Counted from the stretch's first letter, positions 32,848 through 42,642 are shown. The stretch: 64,000 bases of DNA from an uncultured Acetatifactor sp. (GCA_947627115.1 CANQUQ010000007.1:37594-101593); one strand, 5' to 3'. Made by a program: numbers and translations. The notes: a model not told the origin generated them from the letters alone.

Positions 32848-34953
32848 TTGAGCGGGATAAAAATGTATGTTACTATTGTCAAATCAGAGACAGCAGCGGA
32901 CTGTCCGGAAAGGTTTACGGTCAAGAAAACTATGAAAAAAGAAAAGAATGAAAAGAGAGCGGATAAGATAAGGGAAAAGTACGGTAAGACCTATCATATG
33001 CCCCCGGAGGTCACCTACGACTGGGTAAAAAAGGATTGCATTGAAAAAGCGCCCATCTGGTGCAGTGTGGATCTGCGCGACGGCAATCAGGCGCTCATCG
33101 ATCCCATGAGCCTGGAGGAGAAGCTGGAGTTCTTCAAGCTCCTGGTGGATATCGGCTTTAAGGAGATCGAGGTGGGCTTTCCCGCCTCCTCCGATACGGA
33201 GTACAATTTTATCCGGGCGCTGATCGACCGGAATATGATTCCTGACGATGTGACCATTCAGGTCCTGACGCAGGCGAGAGAACACATTATCCGCAAGACC
33301 TTCGAGGCTGTGGAGGGGGCGCCCCACGCGGTGGTCCACCTGTATAACTCCACCTCCGTCGAGCAGCGGGAGCAGGTGTTCAAAAAGGATAAGGAAGCCA
33401 TTAAGAAGCTGGCGGTGGACGGCGCCGATCTGCTCCGCAGACTGGCGGAGAGGACAGAGGGGAACTTTACCTTTGAGTACAGTCCGGAGAGCTTTTCCCA
33501 GACAGAGGTGGACTACGCTCTGGATGTGTGCAATGCTGTACTGGATGTCTGGAAGCCGGATCCGAAGCATAAAGCCATTATCAATCTGCCCACCACGGTG
33601 CAGGTGGCTATGCCCCATGTCTTCGCATGTCAGGTGGAATACATGCACAAGCACCTGAAATACCGTGACAGCGTCGTGCTCAGTGTTCATCCTCACAATG
33701 ACCGGGGCTGCGGCATCAGCGATGCCGAATTCGGCGTGCTGGCCGGCGCTGACCGGGTGGAGGGAACTCTTTTCGGAAACGGCGAGCGCACCGGAAATGT
33801 GGATATCGTGACTCTGGCGAACAATATGATGTGCCACGGCGTGGACAGCGGTCTGGATTTCTCCAATATCATGCAGATCCGGGAGGCCTACGAGAGGTTC
33901 ACCGGCATGAAGGTCCACGAGCGGACTCCCTACGCCGGCGATCTGGTCTTCACCGCTTTCTCCGGTTCCCATCAGGATGCCATCAGCAAGGGCATGACCT
34001 GGCTCAAGGAGGGAAAGAGCGGAAAGCGCTGGGATGTGCCTTATCTGCCCATCGATCCCGCAGATGTGGGACGGGAATATGAGTCGGATGTGATTCGGAT
34101 CAACAGTGTTTCCGGAAAGGGAGGGGTAGCCTTTGTGTTAAAGCAGCAATTTGGCTTTTCCCTGCCCGCGGCCATGAAAGAGGAGGTGGGCTACCTGATC
34201 AAGGGCGTTTCCGACAAACGCCACCAGGAGCTTCTGCCGTCGGAGATCTACGAGATATTCAAGGAGAATTATATAAAGCCCCGCAGCGTGTTCAACATTC
34301 CCGAATGTCATTTCAAACAGGAGCGCGGTATTCAGGCGGAGGTGACTTTGGAGCAGAACGGAGAGACCAGAGTGATCAGAGCTCAGGGCAACGGCCGTCT
34401 GGATGCGGTCAGCAACTGTCTGAAGATCTATTTCGGCATCAGCTACGAGCTTTCCGTTTATGAGGAGCACGCCATATCCAAGGGTTCGAGCTCCAAGGCG
34501 GCCGCCTATGTGGGCATAATGCAGAACGGGCAGTTCTATTGGGGCGTCGGTGTGGATGAGGACATTATCAAGGCATCCATCGCCGCATTGACCTCCGCTG
34601 TGAATAAGCTGACCGCGGAACAGCATATCACGGAAGGCCGTGAGGAGCGGATCGTGGAAATTATCAGCTTTATTCAGAACGATTACAAGAACGTGACCCT
34701 GGAGACGCTTTCGGAGAGCTTCCATCTCTCCAAGCCGTATCTGTCCAAGTATATCCGGGAGAAGGCGGGCGTTACCTTCCAGGAGGTAGTGAAAAAGGAG
34801 CGTATGAAGAAGGCCCGTTCTCTGCTGCGGGAGACGAATCAGACGGTAGAGGCCGTAGCGGCAGAGGTGGGCTATGAGAATGTAGAGCACTTTAACCGCC
34901 TGTTCAAAAAGAGCTACGGGATCACGCCGGTGCAGTACCGGAAGCGGCAGTGA
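32848..34953 (+). CDS. leuA: 2-isopropylmalate synthase (form 2) fused to a C-terminal AraC-type DNA-binding domain
   Basis: 701 residues from the TTG at 32848; ATGs at 32863 and 32932 are alternatives, none with a good ribosome site. Residues about 60-440 are a form 2 LeuA catalytic barrel: [17 protein letters not shown] (Arg77, Asp78 metal/acid site), SVHPHNDRG (metal His281/His283) and [10 protein letters not shown]. Residues about 477-590 are the leucine-binding regulatory domain. Residues about 600-701 are a complete AraC-type double helix-turn-helix: [21 protein letters not shown] and [20 protein letters not shown], ending [11 protein letters not shown]. Known LeuA proteins end after the regulatory domain. 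All three parts look intact in one frame without repeats or internal starts. It is a single-gene unit, not inside a leu operon here. Role inferred: leucine synthesis plus possible DNA-binding regulator. Confidence 0.9.
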   Translation: MSGIKMYVTIVKSETAADCPERFTVKKTMKKEKNEKRADKIREKYGKTYHMPPEVTYDWVKKDCIEKAPIWCSVDLRDGNQALIDPMSLEEKLEFFKLLVDIGFKEIEVGFPASSDTEYNFIRALIDRNMIPDDVTIQVLTQAREHIIRKTFEAVEGAPHAVVHLYNSTSVEQREQVFKKDKEAIKKLAVDGADLLRRLAERTEGNFTFEYSPESFSQTEVDYALDVCNAVLDVWKPDPKHKAIINLPTTVQVAMPHVFACQVEYMHKHLKYRDSVVLSVHPHNDRGCGISDAEFGVLAGADRVEGTLFGNGERTGNVDIVTLANNMMCHGVDSGLDFSNIMQIREAYERFTGMKVHERTPYAGDLVFTAFSGSHQDAISKGMTWLKEGKSGKRWDVPYLPIDPADVGREYESDVIRINSVSGKGGVAFVLKQQFGFSLPAAMKEEVGYLIKGVSDKRHQELLPSEIYEIFKENYIKPRSVFNIPECHFKQERGIQAEVTLEQNGETRVIRAQGNGRLDAVSNCLKIYFGISYELSVYEEHAISKGSSSKAAAYVGIMQNGQFYWGVGVDEDIIKASIAALTSAVNKLTAEQHITEGREERIVEIISFIQNDYKNVTLETLSESFHLSKPYLSKYIREKAGVTFQEVVKKERMKKARSLLRETNQTVEAVAAEVGYENVEHFNRLFKKSYGITPVQYRKRQ

Positions 34954-34992
34954 TGCCTGTTCGGGGCTCTCGTGGGGAAAACCTGAAAAAAG

Positions 34993-35032
34993 TGTGAAAT
35001 GGCTTCACATTTCACAAAAAATGCTGTAAAAT
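34993..35032 (+). promoter_or_regulatory. Promoter of the foldase gene with an overlapping palindrome
   Basis: TTCACA (35004-35009), 17 bases and TAAAAT (35027-35032) form a plausible promoter. A 9-bp inverted repeat TGTGAAATG/CATTTCACA (34993-35001 and 35008-35016) overlaps the -35, so it may be an operator. No T tract follows it on the plus strand, so it is not a terminator for leuA. Confidence 0.5.
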
Positions 35033-35085
35033 AGGCAAGGCGGCAGTAAAGCAAAACTTCACGGTGTTAAAAAGGAGACATCATC

Positions 35086-36657
35086 ATGTCCAAATCGAAA
35101 AAAACGCAAGATACGGCGGAAACAAAAGAAAAGGTCCTGACCAGATATGACCTGAAGATGCAGAGACGAAAAAAGCAGAAGGAAAAGGAAGCGCGGCAGA
35201 AGCGCATTGCCTCTGTTCTGGGCGTACTGATCCTGGTCGGCCTCATCGGTCTGGCAGCCTCTTTCCCCATACGCACCTGGCTGACGGTGAACGGTACTTA
35301 CATTGAAGTGGCAGGAGAGAAGGTATCCCGCGTAGAATTTGATTACAATTACCATCTTGTAATGAATAATTATCTGAGCCAGAACAGCATGTATTTGAGC
35401 TATATGGGGCTCGATCCTTCCGGGGATCTGTCACAGCAGATGTACTCCGAAAATTTATCCTGGAAGGACTATTTTGAGCAGATGGCGGTGGATAACATTA
35501 TCCGCACCAAAGCAATGCAGAGAGAAATGCAGGCCGCAGGGTTTACTCACGACACTGCTGAGCAGTATGAGGAATACAAGGACTCTTTGCAGCAGGAGGC
35601 CTCTGAGAGCGGAGTCTCTGTGGGAAAATATATCAAGGAGATCTTCGGTCCTTATGCGACTCTGTCGCGCATCGAGGACTGCGTGAGGACGGGAATGGAG
35701 ACGAACGCCTATTATGATTCCGTCAGCGAGAGCAAAGCTCCCTCCGACGAGGAGATCAGCGCTTATTACGGGGAAAACAAGGACAACTACGATTCCGTGA
35801 ATTACCGCCTGATCACAGTCAGCGCAGAGCTTCCCACAGAGCCCACAGAGCTGGCAGATCCCGCGGATGAGACCCAGGCGGATTCCGCAGACGGGGAAGA
35901 GACGGCCTATGAGCCCTCCGAGGCTGAGGTCAATGCGGCAATGGAGAAGGCAAAGGCGGAGGCGGATGCAAAGCTGGAGACAGTGGCGCAGGAAGGCGAA
36001 TTAAACGAGAACATAAAGTGGGGGACCGTTCCTTCCGTGCTGAGAGAGTGGGCGTTCGACAGTGCGAGGACCGCCGGCGACACCACCGTGATCGAGGATT
36101 CCGTCAATCACCAATATTATGTGGCAGAGTTCGAGGAGCGCTATCTGGACCAGACGCCTACAGTGGATACCCGCATGATCATTACGATGGACGGCAACGG
36201 ACAGGAGATCCTGGACGAGTGGACCGCAGGGGAGGCAACGGAGGAGAGCTTCGCGGCGCTTGCGGACCGGTACAACAGCGCGGCAATAGCGAGTGAGGAG
36301 GGCGGTCTGTATGAGGGGCTGGCTCCTTCCAACATGTTGGATGAGATGTCGTCCTGGCTCAGCGACGCCGGCCGCAAGAGCGGTGATACCACTGTCATTA
36401 CCGCGCAGGACAGCGGAGTGGCCTATGTGATCTATTACATTGGGAACAACGATCCGGAGTGGAAGGTACAGATCCGCAGTATTTTGTTAAATCAGACTAT
36501 GAGCGAGTACATGGATACGATCACGGAGGGGCTTGAGGTGACGGATTCCAAGGATCATCTGAATTACCTGCAGGTACAGGCAGCGGAGGAGGCCGCCGCC
36601 GATGATACAGCGGCGGACGACAGCGGAACGGAGGAGCCTTCCGCAGACGCAGAATAA
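35086..36657 (+). CDS. Membrane-anchored foldase, SurA/PrsA-type peptidyl-prolyl isomerase
   Basis: A 523-residue protein. A Lys-rich cytoplasmic N-terminus (about residues 1-40) precedes one transmembrane helix (42-62) with no signal-peptidase site. The outer part starts with a SurA-like helical segment (FDYNYHLVMNNYLSQ). Two similar parvulin-like units follow: AFDSARTAGDTTVIED...YYVAEFE and WLSDAGRKSGDTTVITA...YVIYYIG. A Glu/Asp-rich tail closes it. The role would be folding of secreted proteins at the membrane. AAGGAG lies about seven bases before the ATG. Confidence 0.85.
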   Translation: MSKSKKTQDTAETKEKVLTRYDLKMQRRKKQKEKEARQKRIASVLGVLILVGLIGLAASFPIRTWLTVNGTYIEVAGEKVSRVEFDYNYHLVMNNYLSQNSMYLSYMGLDPSGDLSQQMYSENLSWKDYFEQMAVDNIIRTKAMQREMQAAGFTHDTAEQYEEYKDSLQQEASESGVSVGKYIKEIFGPYATLSRIEDCVRTGMETNAYYDSVSESKAPSDEEISAYYGENKDNYDSVNYRLITVSAELPTEPTELADPADETQADSADGEETAYEPSEAEVNAAMEKAKAEADAKLETVAQEGELNENIKWGTVPSVLREWAFDSARTAGDTTVIEDSVNHQYYVAEFEERYLDQTPTVDTRMIITMDGNGQEILDEWTAGEATEESFAALADRYNSAAIASEEGGLYEGLAPSNMLDEMSSWLSDAGRKSGDTTVITAQDSGVAYVIYYIGNNDPEWKVQIRSILLNQTMSEYMDTITEGLEVTDSKDHLNYLQVQAAEEAAADDTAADDSGTEEPSADAE

Positions 36658-36676
36658 TATTATACAGTCGACCGTG

Positions 36677-36704
36677 GGCGGTGGGATATTCTCACCGCCT
36701 TTTT
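36677..36704 (+). terminator. Terminator after the foldase gene
   Basis: GGCGGTG (36677-36683) pairs with CACCGCC (36693-36699), followed by TTTTT. Confidence 0.9.
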
Positions 36705-36732
36705 GAAAAAGACAAATGCGAGGAGAGATCCT

Positions 36733-37539
36733 ATGAAGAAAAAGCTTCTGGTACTGGATATTGACGGTACGCTCACCGATTCTGCAAAAAATATATCCGC
36801 CGCCACCAAAAAGGCCATTCAGGATATCCTTCTTAAGGGACACAAGGTAATTCTTGCCTCCGGCCGTCCTACGCCCGGAATGCGCAGGTATGAAAAAGAG
36901 CTGGAGCTGGAGAGATACGGGGGATATTTGTTATCCTTCAACGGCGCCCGCATCATCGAGTGCCGCAGCGGGGAGATCGTATATCAGAGATTTCTCCCCC
37001 TGACCTTACTGCCGGGGCTTTATGCCTTCGCGAAGGAAAACGGCTGCGGTCTGGTCACTTATTTCGGGGAGGATGTCATCTCTGCCTTTCCGGCGGACAA
37101 ATATGTCAGGATAGAGGCCGGGATCAACGGTATGCCCATACGGCAGGTGGATGATATCTTAAATTTTGTGGATTTTTCCATTCACAAGTGTCTGATGACG
37201 GCAGATCCGGAAAAAGCCGGGGTCCTGGTGGAGCAGATGCAGAAAAGATGGGGGGACGTGGCGAGCATTTACCGTTCCGAACCTTATTTTATGGAGATCA
37301 TGCCGTATAATGTAAACAAAGCCACAGGTCTGGAGCGCATATTGGAGGCACTTGGCATGAAGCGGGAGGACATGGTGTGCTGTGGGGACGGCTTTAACGA
37401 CATATCCATGATACAATTTGCGGGGGTAGGCGTAGCTATGGGAAATGCCCAGCCCGTTGTGAAGGAGGCGGCCGATTATATTACGGCGGCCAACGACCGG
37501 GACGGACTGGTGGAGGTCATCGACAGATTTTTTTCATGA
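36733..37539 (+). CDS. HAD-superfamily phosphatase, Cof subfamily
   Basis: A 268-residue cytoplasmic hydrolase. The start is the ATG at 36733, after GAGGAGAG. Motif I is LLVLDIDGTLTD (nucleophile and acid Asp, residues about 9-11), motif II is VILASGRP, and motif IV is CCGDGFNDISM with a GVAMGNAQPVVKEAADYIT tail. The large cap of Cof type fits sugar-phosphate or FMN phosphatases; the substrate cannot be told. Confidence 0.93.
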   Translation: MKKKLLVLDIDGTLTDSAKNISAATKKAIQDILLKGHKVILASGRPTPGMRRYEKELELERYGGYLLSFNGARIIECRSGEIVYQRFLPLTLLPGLYAFAKENGCGLVTYFGEDVISAFPADKYVRIEAGINGMPIRQVDDILNFVDFSIHKCLMTADPEKAGVLVEQMQKRWGDVASIYRSEPYFMEIMPYNVNKATGLERILEALGMKREDMVCCGDGFNDISMIQFAGVGVAMGNAQPVVKEAADYITAANDRDGLVEVIDRFFS

Positions 37540-37570
37540 CCCTCCGTCCCAGGGCGTACGGAACGGCCCT

Positions 37571-38935
37571 ATGATTTTCCGTGGAAAAGAGGTGAGGAAA
37601 ATCAGGATTCAGATACCGGAGAAAGCGAGATATATTATAGATACGATCACGGCGGCGGGCTATGAAGCGTACGCGGTGGGCGGCTGCGTCAGAGATTCCG
37701 TCTTAGGGAGAGAGCCTCAGGACTGGGATATCACCACCTCCGCCAGACCGGAACAGGTGAAGGCCTTGTTCCCTCGAACGGTGGACACCGGATTGCAGCA
37801 CGGGACCGTGACGGTCCTTTTGGGCAGGGAGAGCTTTGAAGTCACCACGTACCGCATTGACGGAAAATATGAAGACAGCCGGCATCCCAGGGAGGTCTTT
37901 TTTACTCCAAGCCTGAAGGAGGATCTGAAGCGCCGCGATCTGACGGTCAATGCCATGGCCTACAATGACCGGGCAGGCCTGGTGGATCTCTATGGCGGCA
38001 TGAAGGATATTGAGGCCGGGGTGATTCGCTGTGTGGGAGATCCGCTGCAGAGGTTCAGGGAGGACGCACTGCGTATCCTACGTGCGATCCGTTTTTCTGC
38101 CCAGCTTGGCTATACAATTGACGGGGACACGCTGGAGGCCATCCGAAGGCTTGCGCCCGATCTTCGGAACATCAGCGCCGAACGAATTCAGGTCGAGCTG
38201 GTAAAGCTGGTGACTTCATCCCACCCGGAGTACCTGCGGATTGCTTATGACACAGGCGTCACAAATGTATTTCTGCCGGAGTTCGACCGCGCTATGGAGA
38301 CGCCCCAGAACCACCCTCATCACTGTTACAGCGTGGGCGAGCATATTCTGCAGAGCATGAGGGAGATCAGCCCTCAGAAGGTGCTGCGCCTTGCAATGCT
38401 GTTCCACGATATCGGAAAACCTGCCACCCTGAGCAAGAACGAGGATGGCATTACGCATTTTCACGGACATCCCCAGGTCAGTGCGGATATGGCCGTGAAG
38501 ATCCTGCGGCGGCTGAAGTTCGACAATGATACGATACAGATGGTCCGCAGGCTGGTGCTGTACCATGATTATGGCAACAATGCGGAGCCGGATCAAAGGA
38601 TTGTGCGCCGCGCGGTCAACAGGATAGGCGAGGATGCTTTCCCTGCCCTCTTCGCGGTGAAGCGGGCCGACATTTTGGCTCAGAGCAGCTATCAGAAGAA
38701 GGAAAAGCTGGAGAGACTGGAAAGCTGGGAAAGGCTCTATGGACAGATCATAGAGGAAGGGCAATGTGTTTCCCTCCGGACACTGGCAGTTACAGGCTCT
38801 GATCTGATAGAGGCAGGCATGAGACCCGGCAGGGAGCTGGGGGATGTACTGCAGCAATTGCTGGAGCTGGTGCTGGACGATCCCACGCTCAACACAAGGG
38901 AATATCTTCTGGATCAGGTGAAAAAAAGACTGTAA
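37571..38935 (+). CDS. cca: CCA tRNA nucleotidyltransferase with HD domain
   Basis: A 454-residue enzyme that adds or repairs the CCA end of tRNAs. The nucleotidyltransferase core has YAVGGCVRDSVLGREPQDWDITTSA (Gly-Gly and Asp-x-Asp), and RRDLTVNAMAYN. The tRNA-binding domain follows with DALRILRAIRFSAQLGY. An HD hydrolase domain has AMLFHDIGKP. The ATG at 37571 lacks a clear ribosome site; the in-frame GTG at 37592 after AAAAGAG is an alternative. None of the tRNA genes in this window encodes its CCA, so this enzyme would be required for them. Confidence 0.93.
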   Translation: MIFRGKEVRKIRIQIPEKARYIIDTITAAGYEAYAVGGCVRDSVLGREPQDWDITTSARPEQVKALFPRTVDTGLQHGTVTVLLGRESFEVTTYRIDGKYEDSRHPREVFFTPSLKEDLKRRDLTVNAMAYNDRAGLVDLYGGMKDIEAGVIRCVGDPLQRFREDALRILRAIRFSAQLGYTIDGDTLEAIRRLAPDLRNISAERIQVELVKLVTSSHPEYLRIAYDTGVTNVFLPEFDRAMETPQNHPHHCYSVGEHILQSMREISPQKVLRLAMLFHDIGKPATLSKNEDGITHFHGHPQVSADMAVKILRRLKFDNDTIQMVRRLVLYHDYGNNAEPDQRIVRRAVNRIGEDAFPALFAVKRADILAQSSYQKKEKLERLESWERLYGQIIEEGQCVSLRTLAVTGSDLIEAGMRPGRELGDVLQQLLELVLDDPTLNTREYLLDQVKKRL

Positions 38936-39020
38936 CATACTTTCAAAAATCTCCTCATAAGATAGGTTATGGACCGGGCCTTGCGCTGCGGTGACGCTAA
39001 ACTATCAGGAGGGGCCGAAA

Positions 39021-40031
39021 GTGAATGACAGGGCAGTGGAGTTGCTGGAACAGTATGACATAGAAGTGCTCAGGACCAGAAAAGGCAGAGGCGCTATCTT
39101 GTGTGAGACCGATCAGGGGTGCCTGATCCTGAAGGAATATAACGGAAACAGCGAGAAGATCGCGCTGCAGAACAGACTGTTGCAGCAGATCGCAAAAAGT
39201 GGGACAATATGTGCAGAGCAGATCATCCCCACCAGGGAGGGCGCCCTCTATGTTCAGGATGCAGAGGGGACCGGATATATTTTGAAGACCTGGACTGACG
39301 GCCGGGAGTGTAATATATTTGACCGCGGGGAATGCTGTTCGGCAGTCAGGCTGTTGGCCCAGCTGCATCGGTATATGAAGCTGCCTGCGGACACACCGGA
39401 TCTGCCCCCGGTCTTCTGTCCGGAAAAGGAATATGAGAAGCACAACCGTGAATTAAAGCGGGTGAAAAAATATCTGAAGCAAAAGGGACAGAAGACATGG
39501 TTTGAGATCAGCCTTTTCAACTCCTTTGATTACTTTTTGGAACAGGCGCTGGCGGTGACGGAAGAGTGGAGGGAGTACAGCAATGCTCTCGGAACGGCGG
39601 CTGCGGAGCTGGAGGCGGGCAAGGTGACCTTCTGCCATGGAGATTACCAGTATCACAATATTTTGAGACAGAACGACGGGTGGTTCTTAGTCAACTTTGA
39701 GAAATGTCTTCCCGATGATCCCATAAGGGATCTTTACCTTTTGCTGAGAAAGCTTCTGGAAAAGGGGAACTGGTCGGTATCGCTCGGTTCAGAGCTGCTG
39801 GAGGCCTACCGGCAGCAGAGCCCTCTGGCGGCGGTGAGTGAGATCGATCTGTATTACAGACTGGCTTATCCGGAAAAATTCTGGAAGATTGTCAATTTTT
39901 ATTATAATTCGGGGAAAGCCTGGATACCGGGAAGAAATCAGGAAAAGCTGGAAAAACTGATAACGCAGGAAAAGGAAAAGCAGTATTTTCTGGATGAAGT
40001 TTTCCGCGATGTGAGTCACATGCGGAAATAG
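39021..40031 (+). CDS. CotS-family spore coat kinase-like protein
   Basis: A 336-residue protein starting at the GTG at 39021, where AGGAGGGG lies about eight bases upstream; the in-frame start at 38991 is unlikely. It has the aminoglycoside-phosphotransferase-like fold of CotS/YutH. The catalytic loop is FCHGDYQYHNIL (Asp and Asn of HGDxxxxN present). The metal-binding Asp of the next motif is replaced: LVNFEKC instead of DFD/DFE, so activity is in doubt. It sits after cca, with a short gap that includes CATAAGATA at 38955-38963, similar to a sporulation sigma-K -10 consensus. Coat assembly is a family-based inference. Confidence 0.8.
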   Translation: MNDRAVELLEQYDIEVLRTRKGRGAILCETDQGCLILKEYNGNSEKIALQNRLLQQIAKSGTICAEQIIPTREGALYVQDAEGTGYILKTWTDGRECNIFDRGECCSAVRLLAQLHRYMKLPADTPDLPPVFCPEKEYEKHNRELKRVKKYLKQKGQKTWFEISLFNSFDYFLEQALAVTEEWREYSNALGTAAAELEAGKVTFCHGDYQYHNILRQNDGWFLVNFEKCLPDDPIRDLYLLLRKLLEKGNWSVSLGSELLEAYRQQSPLAAVSEIDLYYRLAYPEKFWKIVNFYYNSGKAWIPGRNQEKLEKLITQEKEKQYFLDEVFRDVSHMRK

Positions 40032-40049
40032 AAGGAATAAGGAGCCGCA

Positions 40050-41432
40050 ATGATACGGAAGAATGAGAACTGCAAGAAACGGATCGTGGCAGGGGCGGCC
40101 GCCGTGCTGGCAGTCGCGCTGACTGCCTGTGCCGGGCGGACGGCGGACAGACCGGATCCGCCGGCATCTCCCAGCCCCACCGTAGACACGGGTTTTGTCT
40201 TGACGGGGCCGGACAGTTATGATTCGGCGGATACGACGGTCCTCGTGGGACGGAATGAGTCGGAGGGCACTGTGACATTTTTGAATCTGGATCTGGGGCG
40301 CAGGTATACGCTCTCTCTGGACGGTACTACGCGGCTGTATGACAAGTACGGCGACATCCTGTCTATAGAACAGTTCCGGACAGGGGACATTGTGGATATT
40401 ACCTTCTTAAGATCCAAGAAACATCTGACCACCATGCAGCTCTCGCCACAGGCCTGGTCCTACGAGGATGTGGAGCGCTATGAGATGAACACCGTTCGGG
40501 GCGAGGTCACCGTCGGATCGCAGGTGTATAAGCTCACGTCGAATACCCGGTATCTGTCCGACGGCAGGGAAATTGAGAGCATGGATCTGAACTCCGCGGA
40601 CGTGCTGAGCTTTCAGGGGATAGACAACCAGATCCTTACCGTCCGCGTGGAAAAAGGACACGGCTATCTGCGGCTGGAAAATGACGAGAACTTTGTGGGA
40701 GGCTGGATCGAGGTCGGACAGACGCAGATACAGCGCATTACCGAGGACATGCTGATGCTGGTGCCGGAGGGCAGCTACGACGTGAGCATCAGCCATCGCG
40801 GCGGAGGCGGCATCAAGAAGGTGATCATCAACCGCAATGAAGAGACCTTGCTCGACATTGGTGATCTGGAGATTCCTGAGCCTCAGTACGGGACCGTTCT
40901 TTTTTCGTTGAGTCCTTCGTCGGCGGAGCTCTACATCGACGGAAGTGCGGCGGACCCTTCCGGTCCCATATCTCTGGAGTACGGGCTGCATCAGCTGATC
41001 GTCAGAGCGGAAGGTTATCAGTCCGTCACTCAGTATATTCGCGTGGGAGAGGAATCCGCAGGTATCAATATCGAGCTGGATGCCAACGATGCGGGAGCGA
41101 CGCCGGAACCCACCGAGGAACCCGCGGAGGGATCGGACGACCAGCCGACGGCGACAGATTACTATAAGATCTATATTGACGGGCCCGAAGGCGTGGAGGT
41201 CTATCTGGACGGAAACTATATGGGGATCTCGCCCTGCGATTTTGAAAAGAAGCCGGGAACTCATGTGATCACCCTCCGGAAGACCGGCCACACTACCAGA
41301 AGCTATACCATAGAGGTGGACAGCGAGGAGAAGGATATCTCATACTCGTTCGCGGATCTGACGGAAGATTCTCCCGACGCGGGGAGCGATACGTCGGATG
41401 TCATGGATGAGATCCTGGATATACTGAACTGA
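40050..41432 (+). CDS. PEGA-domain lipoprotein
   Basis: A 460-residue exported protein. The signal peptide ends in the lipobox A-L-T-A-C (about Cys27). A Pro/Ser linker (PPASPSPTVDT) leads into a domain of unknown type, rich in beta-strands. Two PEGA repeats follow: one from about 285 (LYIDGSAADPSGPISLEYGLH), the second from about 370 (VEVYLDGNYMGISPCDFEKK). A Pro/Glu/Thr linker separates the repeats. PEGA domains are common on surface proteins that bind cell-wall components. It begins 18 bases after the CotS-like gene. Confidence 0.82.
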   Translation: MIRKNENCKKRIVAGAAAVLAVALTACAGRTADRPDPPASPSPTVDTGFVLTGPDSYDSADTTVLVGRNESEGTVTFLNLDLGRRYTLSLDGTTRLYDKYGDILSIEQFRTGDIVDITFLRSKKHLTTMQLSPQAWSYEDVERYEMNTVRGEVTVGSQVYKLTSNTRYLSDGREIESMDLNSADVLSFQGIDNQILTVRVEKGHGYLRLENDENFVGGWIEVGQTQIQRITEDMLMLVPEGSYDVSISHRGGGGIKKVIINRNEETLLDIGDLEIPEPQYGTVLFSLSPSSAELYIDGSAADPSGPISLEYGLHQLIVRAEGYQSVTQYIRVGEESAGINIELDANDAGATPEPTEEPAEGSDDQPTATDYYKIYIDGPEGVEVYLDGNYMGISPCDFEKKPGTHVITLRKTGHTTRSYTIEVDSEEKDISYSFADLTEDSPDAGSDTSDVMDEILDILN

Positions 41433-41476
41433 GGCGGTCCCCGAAAAATAAAATTTGCGGAGCGGATGAGAAAGTT

Positions 41477-42187
41477 ATGAATACGGAAAAAAAGCGATAC
41501 ACCTACGAGGATTTTCTGGAGATCATAAGGATACTGCGCAGCGAGAACGGCTGCCCGTGGGACAGGGAACAGACGCACAAAAGCCTGAGGCCCTGTATGT
41601 CTGAGGAAGCGGCGGAGGTGATGGCTGCCATTCGGATCTATGACACCACAGGCCGGTGGGAAAATCTGCGGGAAGAGCTGGGAGACGTGCTCCTCCAGGT
41701 GGTCATGCACGCCTGCATTGCGCAGGAGGAGGGACTTTTTACCATGGAGGACGTAGTGCAGGAGGTGGCAGAGAAAATGGTCCGGCGTCATCCCCACGTA
41801 TTTGGGACCGTACATGCGGACACCTCGGAGCAGGTCCTGGAGAATTGGGACGAGATCAAAAAGCGGGAGAAGGCCGGGAAATTGTATGCGGAGGCACCTC
41901 TGCACGAGATCCCGCGGGAGCTTCCTGCCCTGACCAGGGCCGTAAAGGTCTTGAAAAAGGCGGACAAGCTGTATGAGAGCCAGGGCACGTTCGAGGATGC
42001 CATAGCTGAATTGAAGGCGGCGGTACAGGAGATCGAGGAGCTGGGAACAGCCGCGGGGGAGGAGCGTCTCACTGCTCCCATGGGGGAGCTGCTGACGGCC
42101 GTTTCCAATATATCCAGACTGTGCCATCTGCCGCAGGAACAGATCCTGTGCGACAGAATTGACGATTTTATAGAGAAATATGAATAG
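41477..42187 (+). CDS. mazG: Nucleoside triphosphate pyrophosphohydrolase MazG
   Basis: A 236-residue protein. The MazG core shows CPWDREQTHKSLRP and the helix pair EEAAEVMAAI (ExxE) and LREELGDVLLQVVMH (ExxD), which bind magnesium. A second related helical unit runs through the C-terminal half, giving the full two-domain length. It hydrolyses non-canonical or ppGpp-like nucleotides to monophosphates. It lies 45 bases after the PEGA lipoprotein gene and upstream of HU. Confidence 0.93.
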   Translation: MNTEKKRYTYEDFLEIIRILRSENGCPWDREQTHKSLRPCMSEEAAEVMAAIRIYDTTGRWENLREELGDVLLQVVMHACIAQEEGLFTMEDVVQEVAEKMVRRHPHVFGTVHADTSEQVLENWDEIKKREKAGKLYAEAPLHEIPRELPALTRAVKVLKKADKLYESQGTFEDAIAELKAAVQEIEELGTAAGEERLTAPMGELLTAVSNISRLCHLPQEQILCDRIDDFIEKYE

Positions 42188-42223
42188 TTTTTTTCAAAAA
42201 GCCGTAAATCTAAGGAAAAAGCC

Positions 42224-42252
42224 TTGACAAATGCGACAAAAACATTTATATA
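42224..42252 (+). promoter_or_regulatory. Promoter of the HU gene
   Basis: TTGACA (42224-42229), 17 bases and TATATA (42247-42252), in an AT-rich tract. About 70 bases before the ATG at 42321. Confidence 0.75.
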
Positions 42253-42320
42253 TTTATATAGATGTTTCACAAGAAGCTTCTAAAATACAGAAACGAAACC
42301 CATTGGAGGAGGAGTTCAAT

Positions 42321-42599
42321 ATGAACAAGACAGAATTAGTTGCAGCTATGGCTGATCAGGCCGGTGTTTCCAAGAAGGACGCAGAGAAGGTCCTGAAGGC
42401 TTTCACAGACGTTGTTTCTGGTGAGCTGAAGAAGGGCGGCAAGGTTCAGCTGGTAGGCTTTGGTACTTTCGAGGTATCTATGAGAGCAGCAAGAGAGGGA
42501 AGAAATCCCGCTACGAAGAAGCCCATCAAGATTCCTGCATCCAAGGCTCCTAAGTTCAAGGCAGGCAAGGCATTCAAGGATGCGCTGAACACAAAATAA
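42321..42599 (+). CDS. hup: Histone-like DNA-binding protein HU
   Basis: A 92-residue protein starting at the ATG at 42321, five to six bases after GGAGGAGG. Hallmark motifs are MNKTELVAAMADQAGVS, VQLVGFGTFEV and the DNA-binding arm REGRNPATKKPIKIPASKAPKF. The length is standard. It compacts DNA as a dimer. Codon choice is strongly biased, as expected for a highly expressed gene. Confidence 0.97.
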   Translation: MNKTELVAAMADQAGVSKKDAEKVLKAFTDVVSGELKKGGKVQLVGFGTFEVSMRAAREGRNPATKKPIKIPASKAPKFKAGKAFKDALNTK

Positions 42600-42613
42600 C
42601 CTGTTGATCGGTG

Positions 42614-42642
42614 CGGAGAACCTTTTAAAGGTTCTCCGTTTT
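42614..42642 (+). terminator. Terminator of the HU gene
   Basis: CGGAGAACCTT pairs with AAGGTTCTCCG, followed by TTTT, 14 bases after the HU stop codon. Confidence 0.92.
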
